This document shows, in pieces, positions 15,404-23,383 of a DNA stretch of 23,688 nucleotides. The first letter of the stretch is position 1. Each line of letters starts with the position of its first letter. The stretch spans positions 1-23,688 of the forward strand of contig DASZHC010000036.1 in the NCBI GenBank assembly GCA_035938215.1, given 5' to 3'. The stretch comes from DASZHC01 sp035938215. Its GTDB lineage: Bacteria > Verrucomicrobiota > Verrucomicrobiia > Chthoniobacterales > JAFAMB01. Below the pieces are notes generated by a model, which made no database searches, was not told the DNA's origin, and saw only the letters and a program-made list of their open reading frames with translations. A program made the position numbers and the translations under genes.

Positions 15404-16285
15404 ATGCGTGTAGATGATGACTTAATTCGGCGGATCGGCAAATCCGAGATGTTTTCTGAATACCAGGCCGCCTTTGAAGATGTCACCGGGTTACCCCTTA
15501 GCCTTCGTCCAACGGAGTTCTGGAATCTTTCTCACCGGAATCGACGTAACGAGAATCCGTTCTGTGCGATGATGGCTCAAAGCAATCGTACCTGTGCCGC
15601 GTGCCTGGAGGTTCAACAGCAGGCGGTTGAGGCAGTCAAGGACCGGCCGGCGACGGTTACTTGCTTTGCGGGTCTTTGTGATACGGCAGTGCCTGTCAAA
15701 CTTGGCGAGAGGAGAATTGGATTTCTGCAAACGGGTCAGGTTGCATTAAAACAACCGACCCAAGCCGGTTTTAAAAGCATAAGCGCCAAAATCATGGAAT
15801 GGGGTCCTAAGATCGACCTTACGCGGCTCGAGGAGGCTTATCTCAATTCGAAGGTTTTGACGCAGCGGCAGCACGCGGCCGTAATCCGCTTGTTGGAAAT
15901 CTTTGGGCAACAGCTTTCCGCCGCAGCCAACCGCATGACGCTGCAGGATGCCGAAGCCGAACCGCCGATGATCCGCCGGGCAAAGGCTTATATCGCGGGT
16001 CACTATGGTGATCCGGTCGGCCTGGACGAGATAGCGCGCACAATGCATGTGAGCACCTTTTACTTTTGCAAAATGTTTAAGAGGGCTACGGGCCTCACCT
16101 TCACAGACTATCTAGGACGCGTCCGAGTGGAAAAGGCTAAGAATCTCCTGCTTAATCCTCACCTGCGGGTCAGCGAAATTGCCTATACCGTCGGTTTTCA
16201 GTCCTTGACTCATTTTAACCGTGTGTTTCGCAAATTGACCGGCGAGTCTCCAACTGATTTTCGCGAGAAGTTAAAAAAGGCATGA
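15404..16285 (+). CDS. AraC-family regulator with PocR sensory domain
   Basis: The product of about 293 residues has an N-terminal PocR domain and a C-terminal AraC double HTH. The PocR part shows the cysteine pattern NPFCAMMAQSNRTCAACL, then TVTCFAGLCDTAVPV and GFLQTGQVAL. The HTH part reads MIRRAKAYIAGHYGDPVGLD, then HVSTFYFCKMFKRATGLTFT, and VSEIAYTVGFQSLTHFNRVF. PocR domains sense small hydrocarbon-type ligands in propanediol regulation, and many homologues are of unknown ligand; the cysteines could hold a metal or respond to redox. I prefer the ATG at 15404, which has GGAAGAGG about ten bases upstream; an in-frame ATG at 15371 overlaps the receiver stop. It is the last gene of the regulatory block, and its target may be the ACS-GNAT gene downstream. 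Confidence 0.9.
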   Translation: MRVDDDLIRRIGKSEMFSEYQAAFEDVTGLPLSLRPTEFWNLSHRNRRNENPFCAMMAQSNRTCAACLEVQQQAVEAVKDRPATVTCFAGLCDTAVPVKLGERRIGFLQTGQVALKQPTQAGFKSISAKIMEWGPKIDLTRLEEAYLNSKVLTQRQHAAVIRLLEIFGQQLSAAANRMTLQDAEAEPPMIRRAKAYIAGHYGDPVGLDEIARTMHVSTFYFCKMFKRATGLTFTDYLGRVRVEKAKNLLLNPHLRVSEIAYTVGFQSLTHFNRVFRKLTGESPTDFREKLKKA

Positions 16286-16836
16286 TCAAAATTCTGAGCT
16301 GATCGAATTAGCTGCCTTAGCGAGCGGCGCGTATCGAGCAATAAAGGGCTGAGGATGGCCAATTCACGGGTAGTGAGATCAGGGTCAGATGCGGGGTCAG
16401 ATGCTTAATGTGACCCAGTCACAAGATGAACTCCAAACGAACATACACACCTGAAGACCTGATGATTGTTAACTCTGATAAATATGGCCATCCAGGTCCG
16501 CGCTACCCTGATAGATCCCGGATAACGAATCAAAGATCCTTGATAACGAATCAATATCCGCGCGTGATTATTTTCGCGGCCGACAAATATGGTCATATCT
16601 GCTCGGGAGCGAAATCGATCGGCAATGTTCCTGCTTTAGGCGGAAAGTGAGTCAAGCGCTCAAGCGTTCGGCGCGCCGTCTCACGTTGGTCGCTCTAACG
16701 CGGGTGCGAACAGGGAGCCCAAGGAACTTGAAATCGATCCATGCGGTGCATAACCCTGGTAGATCTCCGAGCTGCCCGCCGGAGACCCGCCTCGGAGATG
16801 CGGCTTTATCTTTCTGCCTCGCGGCTCTTCTCGTGA
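16286..16836. promoter_or_regulatory. Repeat-rich 551-bp region before the ACS-GNAT gene
   Basis: No convincing gene is present, but several short repeats are. GGGTCAGATGC occurs at 16382-16392 and 16394-16404. TGTGACCCAGTCACA at 16409-16423 is a perfect palindrome with a three-base centre. GATAACGAATCAA occurs at 16521-16533 and 16542-16554 (21-base spacing, two helical turns). GAYAAATATGGYCAT occurs at 16477-16491 and 16582-16596. Together they look like an upstream control region or a decayed repeat element. A 74-codon frame at 16426-16650 covers some repeats but has no ribosome site and no family similarity. Confidence 0.45.
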
Positions 16837-19638
16837 ATGCCAAGATCTAAGCGGCTTTGGACAATCATTGAGAAGCCATGGTCAGATGGAGCTCGTAATG
16901 TCTTATCCAATATGAACAAGCCGGCGAGCCAGAAGTCAAAATCCATCGGGATGGCGTTGGTCGATCGCAGACCGATCCTCCGAGCAATGTTCAATCCGCA
17001 GGCGATCGCTTTGATCGGCGCAACTGAGGCCCCGGACAGTGTCGGCCGCACCTTAATGGAGAATCTTCTCTCGTCGGGTCGGCCCTTGTATCCAATCAAT
17101 CTAAAACGGAACAGTGTTCTCGGCGTCAAAGCTTTTCCGAAGATTAGGGACGTGCCCGCCGCTGTCGATCTGGCGATCATTGCTACGCCGGCCGTTACCG
17201 TTCCTGATGTAATCGGCGAGTGCGCTGCGGCAGGCGTTCCGGGAGCGGTGATCATTTCTGCCGGCTTCAGGGAGACTGGTAGCGCGGGGAGGGAACTCGA
17301 AAAAGCGATACTTGCTCGGCGTGGCGCGATGCGTCTGATTGGCCCCAATTGCCTCGGGGTGATGATCCCTTCGGCGGGTTTAAACGCCACATTTGCTAAG
17401 GAGATGGCGGCGCCCGGAAACGTTGCATTTATCAGCCAGAGTGGGGCATTGGGTACGGCAATCCTGGATTGGAGCCTGAGTGAACGGGTAGGATTCAGCG
17501 CATTTCTTTCCACCGGCTCAATGCTCGATGTAGGCTGGGGAGACTTGATTTTCTACCTGGCCGACGATCCGTCTACTCGCAGCATTCTTATTTATATGGA
17601 ATCGATCGGGGACGCACGTTCGTTTCTCTCTGCGGCACGCGAGGTGGCTCTGAGAAAGCCTATCATCATCATCAAGGCGGGAACTACCCAAGCCGCCGCA
17701 AAAGCTGTGGCGTCTCATACCGGCACATTGACGGGGAACGATTCGGTTCTCAATGCCGCCTTTAGCAGAGCAGGAGTCCTGCGCGTCAACACGATCGCAG
17801 ACCTGTTCAACATGGCCGAAGTATTGAGTAAACAACCTCGTCCTAAGGGACCTCGACTTGCGGTGATAACGAATGCGGGAGGGCCCGGTGTGCTTGCAAT
17901 CGATATGCTGGTCACCGAGGGCGGAGAAATAGCACAGCTCTCTGAGGAGAGCTCCCGCAAGCTCAATGAGTTTCTGCCGAGCCACTGGAGTCGAAGCAAC
18001 CCTGTGGATCTCCTTGGAGATGCGACGGTGGATCGGTTTGTAAAGGCGGTAGAGATTGTGAGTGCGGATTCCAGCAATGACGGAATTCTGGTAATCTTGA
18101 CCCCGCAGGCGATGACCGATGCCACCGCGATAGCCGAAGGGTTGAGCGCTTCCAACAAGATCCCCGGAAAGCCGATCCTGGCGAGTTGGATGGGCGCAAG
18201 CGCAGTCACACAGGGGGAAGCCATCCTCAATGCCTCGGCTATCCCAACATTCGAGTATCCCGATACAGCAGCTCGCAGTTTTTGTCACATGTGGCGGTAT
18301 AGCGACAATTTGCGTGCACTTTATGAAACGCCTGCGCTGACGGCGGGCCCGACGGACAACGCACGGGGACGCGCTAGTGCCGCGGCGATCATCAAGGCAG
18401 CTCAAAGAGTCGGACGCACATTGCTAACCGAAGTGGAATCGAAGCAGATCCTCGATGCATACGGGATACCAACCGTTCCTGTACGTATCGCGAGGAGTGA
18501 GGACGAAGCGGTGAGAATTGCGGCCGAAGTTGGGCCGCTCGTGGTCCTGAAGCTTTACTCTGAAATTATTACGCACAAGACCGACGTCGGTGGCGTGAAA
18601 CTGAATTTGAGGGAGGAAGACCAAATCCGCCAGGCATACCAGCAGATCGAAAAATCTGTTGCCGATAAACGCGATGCGTTCCTGGGGGTTACCGTTGAAC
18701 GGATGATTCAATCCAATGGTTATGAGCTAATCCTGGGAAGCAGTGTTGATTCCCAATTTGGGCCGGTAATTCTTTTCGGTTCGGGAGGGCAGCTGGTCGA
18801 GGTCGTGAAAGATTATGCCCTGGGTTTCCCGCCGCTGAACTGCACCCTGGCGCGACGAATAATGGAGCAGACTCGAATTTACAACGCGCTCAAAGGTGTG
18901 CGCGGCCGTGCGGCAGTTGATCTCGCGGGACTTGAAAGGTTGCTTGTCAGATTCAGTCTGCTTGTTGCCGAACAGCGATGGATCAAGGAGATTGATATTA
19001 ACCCGCTCTTGGTCTCAACGACCCAGATGCTTGCGCTAGACGCGAGAATTGTTCTCCATAATCCGGAAATCGGTGAAGAAAATCTGCCGCGGCTTGCGAT
19101 TCGTCCTTACCCCCAACAGTATGTAAGTGCTTGGAAACTGAAGGACGGAAGTCCGATAGTCGTTCGCCCGATCCGGCCGGAGGACGAACCGATGATGGTC
19201 AAATTTCACGGCACGCTGTCTGAAAACAGTGTGCACTTTCGATACTTCGGTCTTCTGAAGTTAGAACAACGCGTTGCCCATGATCGGTTGGTGCGGATGT
19301 GCTTCAACGATTACGACCGCGAGATAGCAATAATTGCTGTAAGGAATGAGCCGAAAACAAAAGAAGACGAGATCATCGGGGTGGGCCGACTAATCAAAGT
19401 GCACGGCGTCAATGACGCTGAATTTGCGATAGTGCTCAGCGATCAGTGGCAAGGGCATGGGCTCGGGTCTCACTTCCTGAAGCTTCTTCTGGAAATCGGC
19501 CGGCAGGAAGGAAGTGAACATGTCATCGGGCAGATGCTGCCCGACAACTACGCCATGCAGCGGATCTGCAAGAAGCTAGGCTTCGCCATGAGTTACGATA
19601 GACTTGGGGAAGTCGTAGAGGCAAAAATAAAACTATAA
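16837..19638 (+). CDS. ADP-forming acyl-CoA synthetase fused to a GNAT acetyltransferase
   Basis: The 933-residue protein has a CoA-binding domain (about residues 45-140, MFNPQAIALIGATEAPDSVG), a succinyl-CoA-ligase-like domain (GAVIISAGFRE, IGPNCLGV, ISQSGALG), an ATP-grasp domain (about 540-750, including VLKLYSEIITHKTDVGGVKL and WIKEIDINPLL), and a C-terminal GNAT domain (about 765-933, acetyl-CoA loop LSDQWQGHGLGSHFL). NDP-forming synthetases make ATP from acetyl-CoA. In the related lysine acetyltransferases of the Pat/YfiQ type the synthetase part is inactive because the catalytic His is lost. Here that His is kept, H294 in VASHTGTLTGND, so both activities may be real. The start is uncertain: ATG at 16837, or M26 at 16912. 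It is a single gene, preceded by a repeat-rich region. Confidence 0.93.
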   Translation: MPRSKRLWTIIEKPWSDGARNVLSNMNKPASQKSKSIGMALVDRRPILRAMFNPQAIALIGATEAPDSVGRTLMENLLSSGRPLYPINLKRNSVLGVKAFPKIRDVPAAVDLAIIATPAVTVPDVIGECAAAGVPGAVIISAGFRETGSAGRELEKAILARRGAMRLIGPNCLGVMIPSAGLNATFAKEMAAPGNVAFISQSGALGTAILDWSLSERVGFSAFLSTGSMLDVGWGDLIFYLADDPSTRSILIYMESIGDARSFLSAAREVALRKPIIIIKAGTTQAAAKAVASHTGTLTGNDSVLNAAFSRAGVLRVNTIADLFNMAEVLSKQPRPKGPRLAVITNAGGPGVLAIDMLVTEGGEIAQLSEESSRKLNEFLPSHWSRSNPVDLLGDATVDRFVKAVEIVSADSSNDGILVILTPQAMTDATAIAEGLSASNKIPGKPILASWMGASAVTQGEAILNASAIPTFEYPDTAARSFCHMWRYSDNLRALYETPALTAGPTDNARGRASAAAIIKAAQRVGRTLLTEVESKQILDAYGIPTVPVRIARSEDEAVRIAAEVGPLVVLKLYSEIITHKTDVGGVKLNLREEDQIRQAYQQIEKSVADKRDAFLGVTVERMIQSNGYELILGSSVDSQFGPVILFGSGGQLVEVVKDYALGFPPLNCTLARRIMEQTRIYNALKGVRGRAAVDLAGLERLLVRFSLLVAEQRWIKEIDINPLLVSTTQMLALDARIVLHNPEIGEENLPRLAIRPYPQQYVSAWKLKDGSPIVVRPIRPEDEPMMVKFHGTLSENSVHFRYFGLLKLEQRVAHDRLVRMCFNDYDREIAIIAVRNEPKTKEDEIIGVGRLIKVHGVNDAEFAIVLSDQWQGHGLGSHFLKLLLEIGRQEGSEHVIGQMLPDNYAMQRICKKLGFAMSYDRLGEVVEAKIKL

Positions 19639-19660
19639 TGAGGCCATGAAGCTACAGACT

Positions 19661-19674
19661 TTTCTCGCGAGAAA
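19661..19674. promoter_or_regulatory. Perfect 14-base palindrome after the ACS-GNAT gene
   Basis: TTTCTCGCGAGAAA lies 22 bases after the stop. It has no loop, which suits a protein-binding site better than an RNA hairpin. It also lies at the start of the adenylate kinase fragment, so it may be accidental. Confidence 0.25.
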
Positions 19675-19688
19675 CTTCTAAGGCTAGA

Positions 19689-19913
19689 ATGATAGCTAGG
19701 CGGCGCATGGATGATTTCAATGAGGAAGAAATTGAGCGACGCCTTAATTGGTTCGAAAGTGATGTGCTTCCCGCAGTGGAGTATTTTAGGAAGTATTCAA
19801 AGTATACGTTTATCGAACTTGATGGCGATCAGCCGGTTGAGGCAGTACAGCAGGAGCTTCTATTGAAGGTTTTTTGGCTAATGGCGATTAAAGTGCTTCG
19901 GGCTTTCTGCTGA
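19689..19913 (+). pseudogene. Adenylate kinase, C-terminal fragment
   Basis: The 74-residue frame reads ARRRMDDFNEEEIERRLNWF, then ESDVLPAVEYFRKYSKYTFI and ELDGDQPVEAVQQELL. This is the C-terminal part of adenylate kinase (the R-x-DD-x-EE-x-x-RL helix, then the Y-F/Y-x-K segment and the ID-G-D strand). The enzyme is normally about 190-220 residues. The P-loop, the AMP-binding region and the lid are absent, and an in-frame stop at 19647 ends the frame upstream. Only about a third remains, so it cannot be active. A fusion or alternative use is unlikely. It is another truncated gene remnant in this region, between two intact genes. Confidence 0.78.
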
Positions 19914-20098
19914 TACGTTGTCCCGCGTAACTCTTCAAGTAGCACAATCCGCGGCAAGAATTAGCCAATGGAGGTTTAGCGTGGATTCCAAAGCCATTTT
20001 AGATGGATCTCAGCTCTTAGTATGCCAGATTCACAAGGACAAGGGCATCTGCGGTGTTTTGAGATTGAGACGAGGTTTTTAGCACAAATTTTTAGGCA
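19914..20098. other. Leader region of the second oxidoreductase
   Basis: These 185 bases precede the ATG at 20099 and contain only a tiny ORF at 19981-20082. The oxidoreductase start itself has a poor ribosome site (AGGCAATG), so translation could depend on the upstream ORF. No clear promoter box was identified. Confidence 0.35.
19981..20082 (+). CDS. Possible 33-residue leader peptide
   Basis: A GTG start follows an excellent ribosome site (GGAGG, seven bases upstream, within AATGGAGGTTTAGC). The frame encodes MDSKAILDGSQLLVCQIHKD, continues with KGICGVLRLRRGF, and stops 16 bases before the oxidoreductase ATG. I recognise no family. The strong site and the position suggest a leader peptide or translational coupling, but a chance ORF of this size is possible. 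Confidence 0.3.
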   Translation: MDSKAILDGSQLLVCQIHKDKGICGVLRLRRGF

Positions 20099-21463
20099 AT
20101 GGCACAGCACTATGATCTAGGGGTTATTGGTTCGGGTTCTGCCGGACGATGGGCTGCGCTATTAGGGGCCAGACGGGGCTTGCGGACGGCCGTCATCGAG
20201 GGAGGCAATATCGGAGGCGCTTGCTTCCACCGAGGATCCTACGCTGTCCGAGCATTGCTGGCGTGTGCGCGCCAGTTCCGCGACAGGTTAAATAGCGGCC
20301 GTTTCGGTAACAGGGTTGATTTGTTGAAGGCAACTCTAAATGATTGGATGATGGCGCAGCGGATGGTTACGCTGCGCCTCGTTGATGATTTTCGAGGCGA
20401 GTTGCAGCGATTGAACGTTGATCTTATCCGTGGGCACGGAGAGTTTCTTGACCATCGGACTCTCCGGGTAATTGACGAGCACGGCCTCAAATCAACCGTC
20501 GCAGCCGACAATATTATCGTATCTACAGGTTCGAGACCCGACTTCCAGGACAGTTCACGCCCTAGAATGGTAAATAGCGACGAACTGCTGAGGACAAGCG
20601 CTTTACCGGAGCGCCTTGTCATCATTGGCGCCGGCTACATCGGATGCGAGTTCGCTTCAATCTATCGTACTCTGGGTTCGGAAGTGACGCTGATCGAGAA
20701 AGCCAACCAAGTATTGCCTGGGTGGGAACCGGAAGCAGCGGATCGCGTGGCTGAGGCGCTCGAGATGCGCGGAGTCAATATCGTGCGGAATCATCAAGTC
20801 GCGTTTCACGAAATCAGAGAGAGCGAGACCAACATCCTCGTCCGTGACCAAAGCGGACAGGCGGTTGACGCCGATGTCGTACTGGTGGCAACTGGCCGAA
20901 GACCCAACTCGGAGGGACTCGGTCTGAAGGCTTTAGGGATAGACGATTCTTCCGCCCTCGAGGTCGATGCTCACATGCGTCTGCCGAATCCAGGTCTCTA
21001 TGCGGTGGGCGATGTCACGGGAATAAGTTTTCTGGATAGCACAGCTGTCTCCCAGGCGAACGTCGCAATAAATTCCATCTTGGGACATGAAAGTCGCTAT
21101 GATCCTCGGTGGATTCCGCGCTTCATTCACACTCAGCCGGCAGTCGCCTCGGTAGGGTGGTCGGAAAACGAAGCGTCCAGAAGCGGGATTGAATTCAAGG
21201 TAGTGTCGGGGAGCATGCGGCTGATTTCCGATGACGAGCGAAGTGTGATTGATCCGGAGCAAACGTTTTTAAAGGCGATTGTTGATCCTCATTCAAGGAA
21301 ACTTTTGGGATGTTTGGTTATCGGAGATCATGCCGCGGTGATTTCCAATATCGCGTCGATCGCCATTCGCTTGGAGACGCCTATCGACCAGCTTCGCGAT
21401 ATTCCCTTGGCTCAACCGAGTGCGGCAGATGCACTAATGGCCACACTGCGGAAGATTGAATAA
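20099..21463 (+). CDS. Second disulfide-less FAD/NAD(P) oxidoreductase, dyad also lost
   Basis: The 454-residue paralogue of the protein at 11316 has the same domain order: FAD motif LGVIGSGSAGRWA (about 8-20), NAD(P) motif VIIGAGYIGCEFASIY, second FAD motif LYAVGDVTGISFLDS, and a C-terminal dimerisation domain. The redox site reads GGACFHRGSYAVRAL. One cysteine remains (C42) and the second is S47, the arrangement known from soluble transhydrogenase SthA, where the partner cysteine is also missing. At the C-terminus the conserved HPxxxE is changed to QPSAAD, so the catalytic His-Glu dyad is replaced by Gln and Asp at the same positions (about 439 and 444). The frame is fully intact, which suggests selection for another role, such as nucleotide hydride transfer or a non-catalytic partner. 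It is convergent with the DHOD-like gene. Confidence 0.88.
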   Translation: MAQHYDLGVIGSGSAGRWAALLGARRGLRTAVIEGGNIGGACFHRGSYAVRALLACARQFRDRLNSGRFGNRVDLLKATLNDWMMAQRMVTLRLVDDFRGELQRLNVDLIRGHGEFLDHRTLRVIDEHGLKSTVAADNIIVSTGSRPDFQDSSRPRMVNSDELLRTSALPERLVIIGAGYIGCEFASIYRTLGSEVTLIEKANQVLPGWEPEAADRVAEALEMRGVNIVRNHQVAFHEIRESETNILVRDQSGQAVDADVVLVATGRRPNSEGLGLKALGIDDSSALEVDAHMRLPNPGLYAVGDVTGISFLDSTAVSQANVAINSILGHESRYDPRWIPRFIHTQPAVASVGWSENEASRSGIEFKVVSGSMRLISDDERSVIDPEQTFLKAIVDPHSRKLLGCLVIGDHAAVISNIASIAIRLETPIDQLRDIPLAQPSAADALMATLRKIE

Positions 21464-21533
21464 GAAAGGTGTTGAGCCCGCTTTGCAGGATCTGGATTCA
21501 GGGCGATTGGCTGCTGCATTTGCGGACGTGTGC

Positions 21534-22571
21534 TCAAGGGGTCTTGGGACGTTGCTCTGGCGCGTCTGCGCTTCCGGGCTTAGGCAATCGTGCAACTGCA
21601 CGAATATACTGAGCGCGTTCAAAGGCATCCGGGTCCGAACAATTCAGCTGGCTCATACAACCCTGGAGTTGATTCACGGATTCGTACTCATGCGACTCCA
21701 TCCAGACGGTGAGTTGTTGTTCCAGTGTCGTGAGATGAGCGATCCCGTAACGCAGCAGGGCTGAACAGACCATGGTGACGTTCGCGCCGGCCATCAGGAG
21801 CTTGACGATGTCAGTAGCAGAGTGAACACCACCTGTAGCCGCTAGATCGGCCTGAACTTTCCCGTATAGAATGGCTATCCAGCGTAACGGCAACCGGAGC
21901 GCTGTCGGATAGCTGAGGACAACGTCGGAAACCACCTCGAGTCGTTCTGGATCAACGTCTGGCTGGTAAAACCGGTTAAATAAAACCAATGCATCGGCGC
22001 CGCCTTGCTGGACGAACTTCCGCGCCACGCTTGCAAACGAGGTAAAATATGGGCTGAGCTTAACCGCAACCGGGATCTGCACAGCGGCTTTTACGGCTGA
22101 AACGATCCGAAGATACCTCGTTTCGATTTCGATCGAGCTTTCGTTCGGATCAGTGGGCACAGAGTAGATGTTCAACTCCAAACCATCGACGCCAGTCTGG
22201 CGGATCTGCTTTGCGAATTCGATCCATCCTCCCTCGGTGTAACCATTCAAGCTGGCGATGATCGGTACTTGAACGGATGCCTTGGCTCGGCAGAGATGTT
22301 CAAGGTACTGGTCCGGATCGACTCGAAAGCCTTCGGGATGAGGAATATTCTGCAGCGGTTCTGCAAAACGTTCGGTTCCCTGATCGAAGCCGGAAAAAAA
22401 CTCGTGTTTTCCATGGTGAAGCTGTTCCTCGAATAGAGAGTGAAAGACGATGGCTGCTGCCCCGGCGTCCTCCATGCGCTTGACGTTGTCCAGGTTCTCC
22501 GTCAACGGAGACGCCGAAGGCACGATGGGAGAGTGCAGATGAAGCCCCAGATAATTCGTTGCAAAATTCAT
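21534..22571 (-). CDS. Dihydroorotate dehydrogenase-like flavoprotein
   Basis: The 345-residue TIM-barrel FMN protein starts MNFATNYLGLHLHSPIVPSA, as in the DHOD-like family. Further family pieces are AAAIVFHSLFEEQ, ASLNGYTEGGWIEFAKQI, DGLELNIYSVP, VAVKLSPYF, DALVLFNRFYQPD, and the phosphate-binding ATGGVHSATDIVKLLMAG loop with VCSALLRYG. True DHOD oxidises dihydroorotate in pyrimidine synthesis; this subgroup is annotated as DHOD-like without known substrate and is often near anaerobic or redox genes. The ATG at 22571 is preferred over a TTG at 22601 because it gives the family start. It lies 65 bases after the universal stress protein gene on the same strand, so the two likely form an operon. 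It runs tail to tail with the oxidoreductase at 20099. Confidence 0.9.
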   Translation of the reverse strand: MNFATNYLGLHLHSPIVPSASPLTENLDNVKRMEDAGAAAIVFHSLFEEQLHHGKHEFFSGFDQGTERFAEPLQNIPHPEGFRVDPDQYLEHLCRAKASVQVPIIASLNGYTEGGWIEFAKQIRQTGVDGLELNIYSVPTDPNESSIEIETRYLRIVSAVKAAVQIPVAVKLSPYFTSFASVARKFVQQGGADALVLFNRFYQPDVDPERLEVVSDVVLSYPTALRLPLRWIAILYGKVQADLAATGGVHSATDIVKLLMAGANVTMVCSALLRYGIAHLTTLEQQLTVWMESHEYESVNQLQGCMSQLNCSDPDAFERAQYIRAVARLPKPGSADAPEQRPKTP

Positions 22572-22636
22572 TTTGCTTTTCTCGGGAACAACGGCGTTCA
22601 AGACATTGAATGATCACTGCCGATAGTGCCATTGCT

Positions 22637-23134
22637 TCACACGACCAAGGTCGGACAGCAAGCATGCTCGAGAATTTTTTCAGCGTCGCTGCCAAACAAA
22701 AAGTGCTTCCAACCGGTGTAGCCATGTGTAGATATAACCAAGAGATCGGCTGACAACGCTCTTGCGACTCCGATGATTTCATCGCGGGGGTGAAGAGCAG
22801 TTCGCTGGACCGAGTCGACTTCCTGGTGCTGAAGCTTTGCCCGTGCCAATTGATCCGCCAGTCTTTTCTCTGCTTCCTTTTTCAGCCCCTCGATCTCCTC
22901 GGCTGGAATTCCTGCCATTGGATAATCGAGAGCAGATGGTTCAGGAACGATGTGGAGCAACGTGAGCTTAGCGCCTAGTCGCCGCGCTAATTGGACTGCA
23001 TAGTCGACAGCCTTCTCCGAATTGGGAGAAAAGTCGGTTGGAGCTAGAATATGATTGAAGGTAAACTTCGGGGCGTCAACCGATTCAGCCCTCGCAACCT
23101 CCGCATCGGTTGAAGTTTCGCTAAATGCTTTCAT
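22637..23134 (-). CDS. Universal stress protein (UspA family)
   Basis: The 165-residue cytoplasmic protein has a short N-terminal extension of about 25 residues and then a single Usp domain: FNHILAPTDFSPNSEKAVDY, LARRLGAKLTLLHIVPEP, and the ATP-binding end DLLVISTHGYTGWKHFLFGS followed by KILEHACCPTLVV. The G-x-x-G plus GS pattern suggests ATP binding. Such proteins support survival under starvation and low oxygen. The start at 23134 has a strong purine-rich ribosome site (AGGAAGGAAG, about eight bases upstream), the best in this window, so expression is expected to be high. It is followed on the same strand by the DHOD-like gene. Confidence 0.94.
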   Translation of the reverse strand: MKAFSETSTDAEVARAESVDAPKFTFNHILAPTDFSPNSEKAVDYAVQLARRLGAKLTLLHIVPEPSALDYPMAGIPAEEIEGLKKEAEKRLADQLARAKLQHQEVDSVQRTALHPRDEIIGVARALSADLLVISTHGYTGWKHFLFGSDAEKILEHACCPTLVV

Positions 23135-23383
23135 TTCAATTTCTTCCTTCCTACATTGATCTTCGTCGAAGGCGCAGCGCAGCTCTCCACGCGGGTTGTC
23201 CTACAGCGCGCAAAATTTGGTGCAGGAGAAGACTCCTGCGTTGAGCCCCGAGCAGCGAATTTGAATTCGCTTGCATGGGCAGCAAGGGGCGTTCACCCGC
23301 ATGACCGGAAAAGCCCGGACGCTACCAAGACGACCACCCTCGCGTGCACGGCGGGCATCTTTGCAACTTCAACATCGCGACTT

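Noticed and set aside
16426..16650. 74-codon plus-strand frame containing repeated DKYGH and ITNQ peptides
   Set aside because: The peptide repeats follow from DNA repeats in the control region. There is no ribosome site and no similarity.
16806..17513. 235-codon open frame on the minus strand
   Set aside because: It overlaps the start of ACS-GNAT in antisense and has a low-complexity composition typical of a shadow frame.
17518..18405. 295-codon open frame on the minus strand
   Set aside because: It lies entirely antisense to the ACS-GNAT gene and has no family similarity; it is a shadow of GC-rich coding sequence.
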